A program made the translations under genes and the position numbers. The notes under the pieces are model-generated. The model saw nothing but the letters and a program-made list of their open reading frames with translations, was not told the origin of the DNA and did no database searches. From Shouchella miscanthi (lineage in GTDB: Bacteria > Bacillota > Bacilli > Bacillales > Bacillaceae_D): a stretch of DNA of 64,000 nucleotides. The stretch is taken from positions 2,728,001 to 2,792,000 of the forward strand of contig NZ_CP042163.1 in the NCBI RefSeq assembly GCF_007725405.1. Reading direction: 5' to 3'. Shown in pieces: positions 63,093 through 64,000 of the stretch; within the stretch, counting starts at the first letter, position 1, and each line of letters starts with the position of its first letter.

Positions 63093-63593
63093 TTATTCTG
63101 ATTCACTTATTTCAACTTCTATTGACTTTGTAAACGTACCTGGATCACTTAGTGATTCTACAGTACTGTCGTCAACCATTAGCTCTACAGTCATCATATA
63201 GGAACCGGCTGGTATATCCTCTGTGGGAATCTCTTCTCTTAAATCTTGTGTTTCGCCTGGTTCATATGTCTTTTCGGTTACACTTTGTGCAAACATATGC
63301 TCATTTGAATAACGGAACACTTCTTCTTCTTGTGCGTTTACAAGGGTAATTTCATACAGCTGTTGCGAAGGAAACGTTAGTGTCTGGGCTTCCTCTGAAT
63401 CGTTTTCAATATACATTTCCACATAGAGCATGTCGTCTGAAAGTTGATGATCAACTGTAAATAACCACTCACCACTCATCGTTGAATCTCCTCCGGCAGG
63501 TATATCTTGATTTTCTTCTTCATCAGCCTGTCCTCCACATGCGGCTAACGTAAAGGCAAGTGATATACCTACTAATACATTCCACGTCTTCAT
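63093..63593 (-). CDS. BsuPI-domain lipoprotein
   Basis: A 166-aa lipoprotein: signal peptide with LAAC lipobox (Cys 19), acidic linker, then a beta-sandwich like the intracellular proteinase inhibitor BsuPI (LYVEMYIENDSEEAQTLTF, then SQQLYEITL, EEVFRYSNEHMFAQ). In bacilli the domain occurs in membrane-anchored proteins of unproved target. A protease-inhibitor role is inference. GGAGGG precedes the ATG. Confidence 0.85.
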   Translation of the reverse strand: MKTWNVLVGISLAFTLAACGGQADEEENQDIPAGGDSTMSGEWLFTVDHQLSDDMLYVEMYIENDSEEAQTLTFPSQQLYEITLVNAQEEEVFRYSNEHMFAQSVTEKTYEPGETQDLREEIPTEDIPAGSYMMTVELMVDDSTVESLSDPGTFTKSIEVEISESE

Positions 63594-63607
63594 CGCAATC
63601 CCTCCTA

Positions 63608-64000
63608 TTAATCTTTCCGGAACAAACCAAAGATACTAGCCGTTTCTACAATATTGGTAAATGCTCCCGGATCAACTTCCTCCACAATATTTTTCAACTC
63701 ATACAATTCGTATCGTGTTAACACGATAACGAGCATTTCTTTTTCTTCAAATGTATAGCCGCCTTTTGCAGGTATACGAGTAATTCCCCGTGTAAGCCGC
63801 TGATGAATGGCTTTATTTAACACGTCCGCATTTTTCGTCACGATCATAGCTGTTAGCTTTACATACCTTGTATGGATGGCATCAATAAAGCGTGATGTCA
63901 CATAAATGGAAATAAGGGTAAATAACGCTTTTTCTGGATCGAGCATGACACCTGAAGCAATGACTATGATCGAATTTAAAATAAAGAAAAAGCTTCCAAC
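63608..64000 (-). CDS. YitT-family membrane protein, partial
   Basis: The frame is open at the right edge; 130 codons are present. The first visible part is a membrane helix (FFFILNSIIVIASGVML), then TSRFIDAI and a DUF2179 cytosolic domain (about the last 90 residues) with FEEKEMLVIVLTRYEL and VDPGAFTNIVETASIFG, the ending of YitT/YqfU/YvjA proteins. DUF2179 may bind nucleotides. Precedes the lipoprotein by 14 bp, so both are in one unit. Confidence 0.85.
   Translation of the reverse strand, partial: VGSFFFILNSIIVIASGVMLDPEKALFTLISIYVTSRFIDAIHTRYVKLTAMIVTKNADVLNKAIHQRLTRGITRIPAKGGYTFEEKEMLVIVLTRYELYELKNIVEEVDPGAFTNIVETASIFGLFRKD

Overview
The window is chromosomal DNA from a low-GC, spore-forming member of the Bacillaceae. 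The evidence is consistent AAGGAGG-type ribosome sites, TTG and GTG starts, T-tailed hairpin terminators, and a gene order matching, from memory, the yjaZ-fabHF to yjcD part of the Bacillus subtilis map (spx, mecA, coiA, pepF, spxH, yjbI to yjbO, fabI, yjcA). An RF3 gene, a fused DHH-CBS-nucleotidyltransferase and a cobalamin-STAS pair suggest a relative of the alkaliphilic or marine bacilli rather than B. subtilis itself; this is inference. No rRNA, tRNA, CRISPR array, insertion sequence or prophage was seen.

Region 1 (1-11.8 kb) is the accessory part. It sits between a UvrD-type helicase fragment and yjcA, where B. subtilis keeps its cotVWXYZ coat cluster. It holds three GT2-type glycosyltransferases (one fused to a methyltransferase), a nucleotide-sugar dehydrogenase and an epimerase, a Cys-rich 233-aa protein, a 36-aa peptide, two coiled-coil proteins, a CgeB-like glycosyltransferase and a GT4 glycosyltransferase. 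Three sigma-K-like promoters (AC-N16/17-CATANNNT) point to late mother-cell expression, so the best reading is a spore-surface glycan and coat locus. The CgeB-like gene carries a single-base frameshift. The GT4 gene carries an in-frame stop and a second frameshift. The locus may be decaying or phase-variable, or may contain read errors.

Region 2 (11.8-24.1 kb) is the conserved fabI, yjbO, nadK, sasB, yjbL, CYTH, transglycosylase, globin, spxH, pepF, coiA, mecA, spx, yjbC block. It links fatty-acid synthesis, (p)ppGpp, NADP, and the ClpXP and ClpCP adaptors (SpxH for Spx, MecA for ComK). FapR-type operators lie before fabI and before fabHF (39.6 kb). Paired dyads lie before spx.

Region 3 (24.2-34.8 kb) has mixed housekeeping genes: a DUF4015 glycosidase, PAQR protein, HD protein, trpS, MarR regulator, yjbA, yjaZ, coaA, a CAP-domain protein and a LysM-SleB hydrolase, plus several small proteins missed by length cut-offs. 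Region 4 (34.9-45.2 kb) has the DHH-CBS-nucleotidyltransferase, fabH-fabF, comZ and prfC. It also holds a two-gene unit in which a CarH-like cobalamin photosensor domain lacking DNA binding overlaps an RsbR-like PAS/STAS gene; this is the most interesting system here. Region 5 (45.2-54.7 kb) is argCJBD-carAB-argF with an ARG box inside its promoter and further ARG-like sites before carA. Region 6 (54.9-64 kb) has SCO1-ctaG for cytochrome oxidase, a HAD phosphatase, an acetyltransferase, an SNF2-type helicase coupled to an unknown partner, a BsuPI-like lipoprotein and a partial YitT-family gene.
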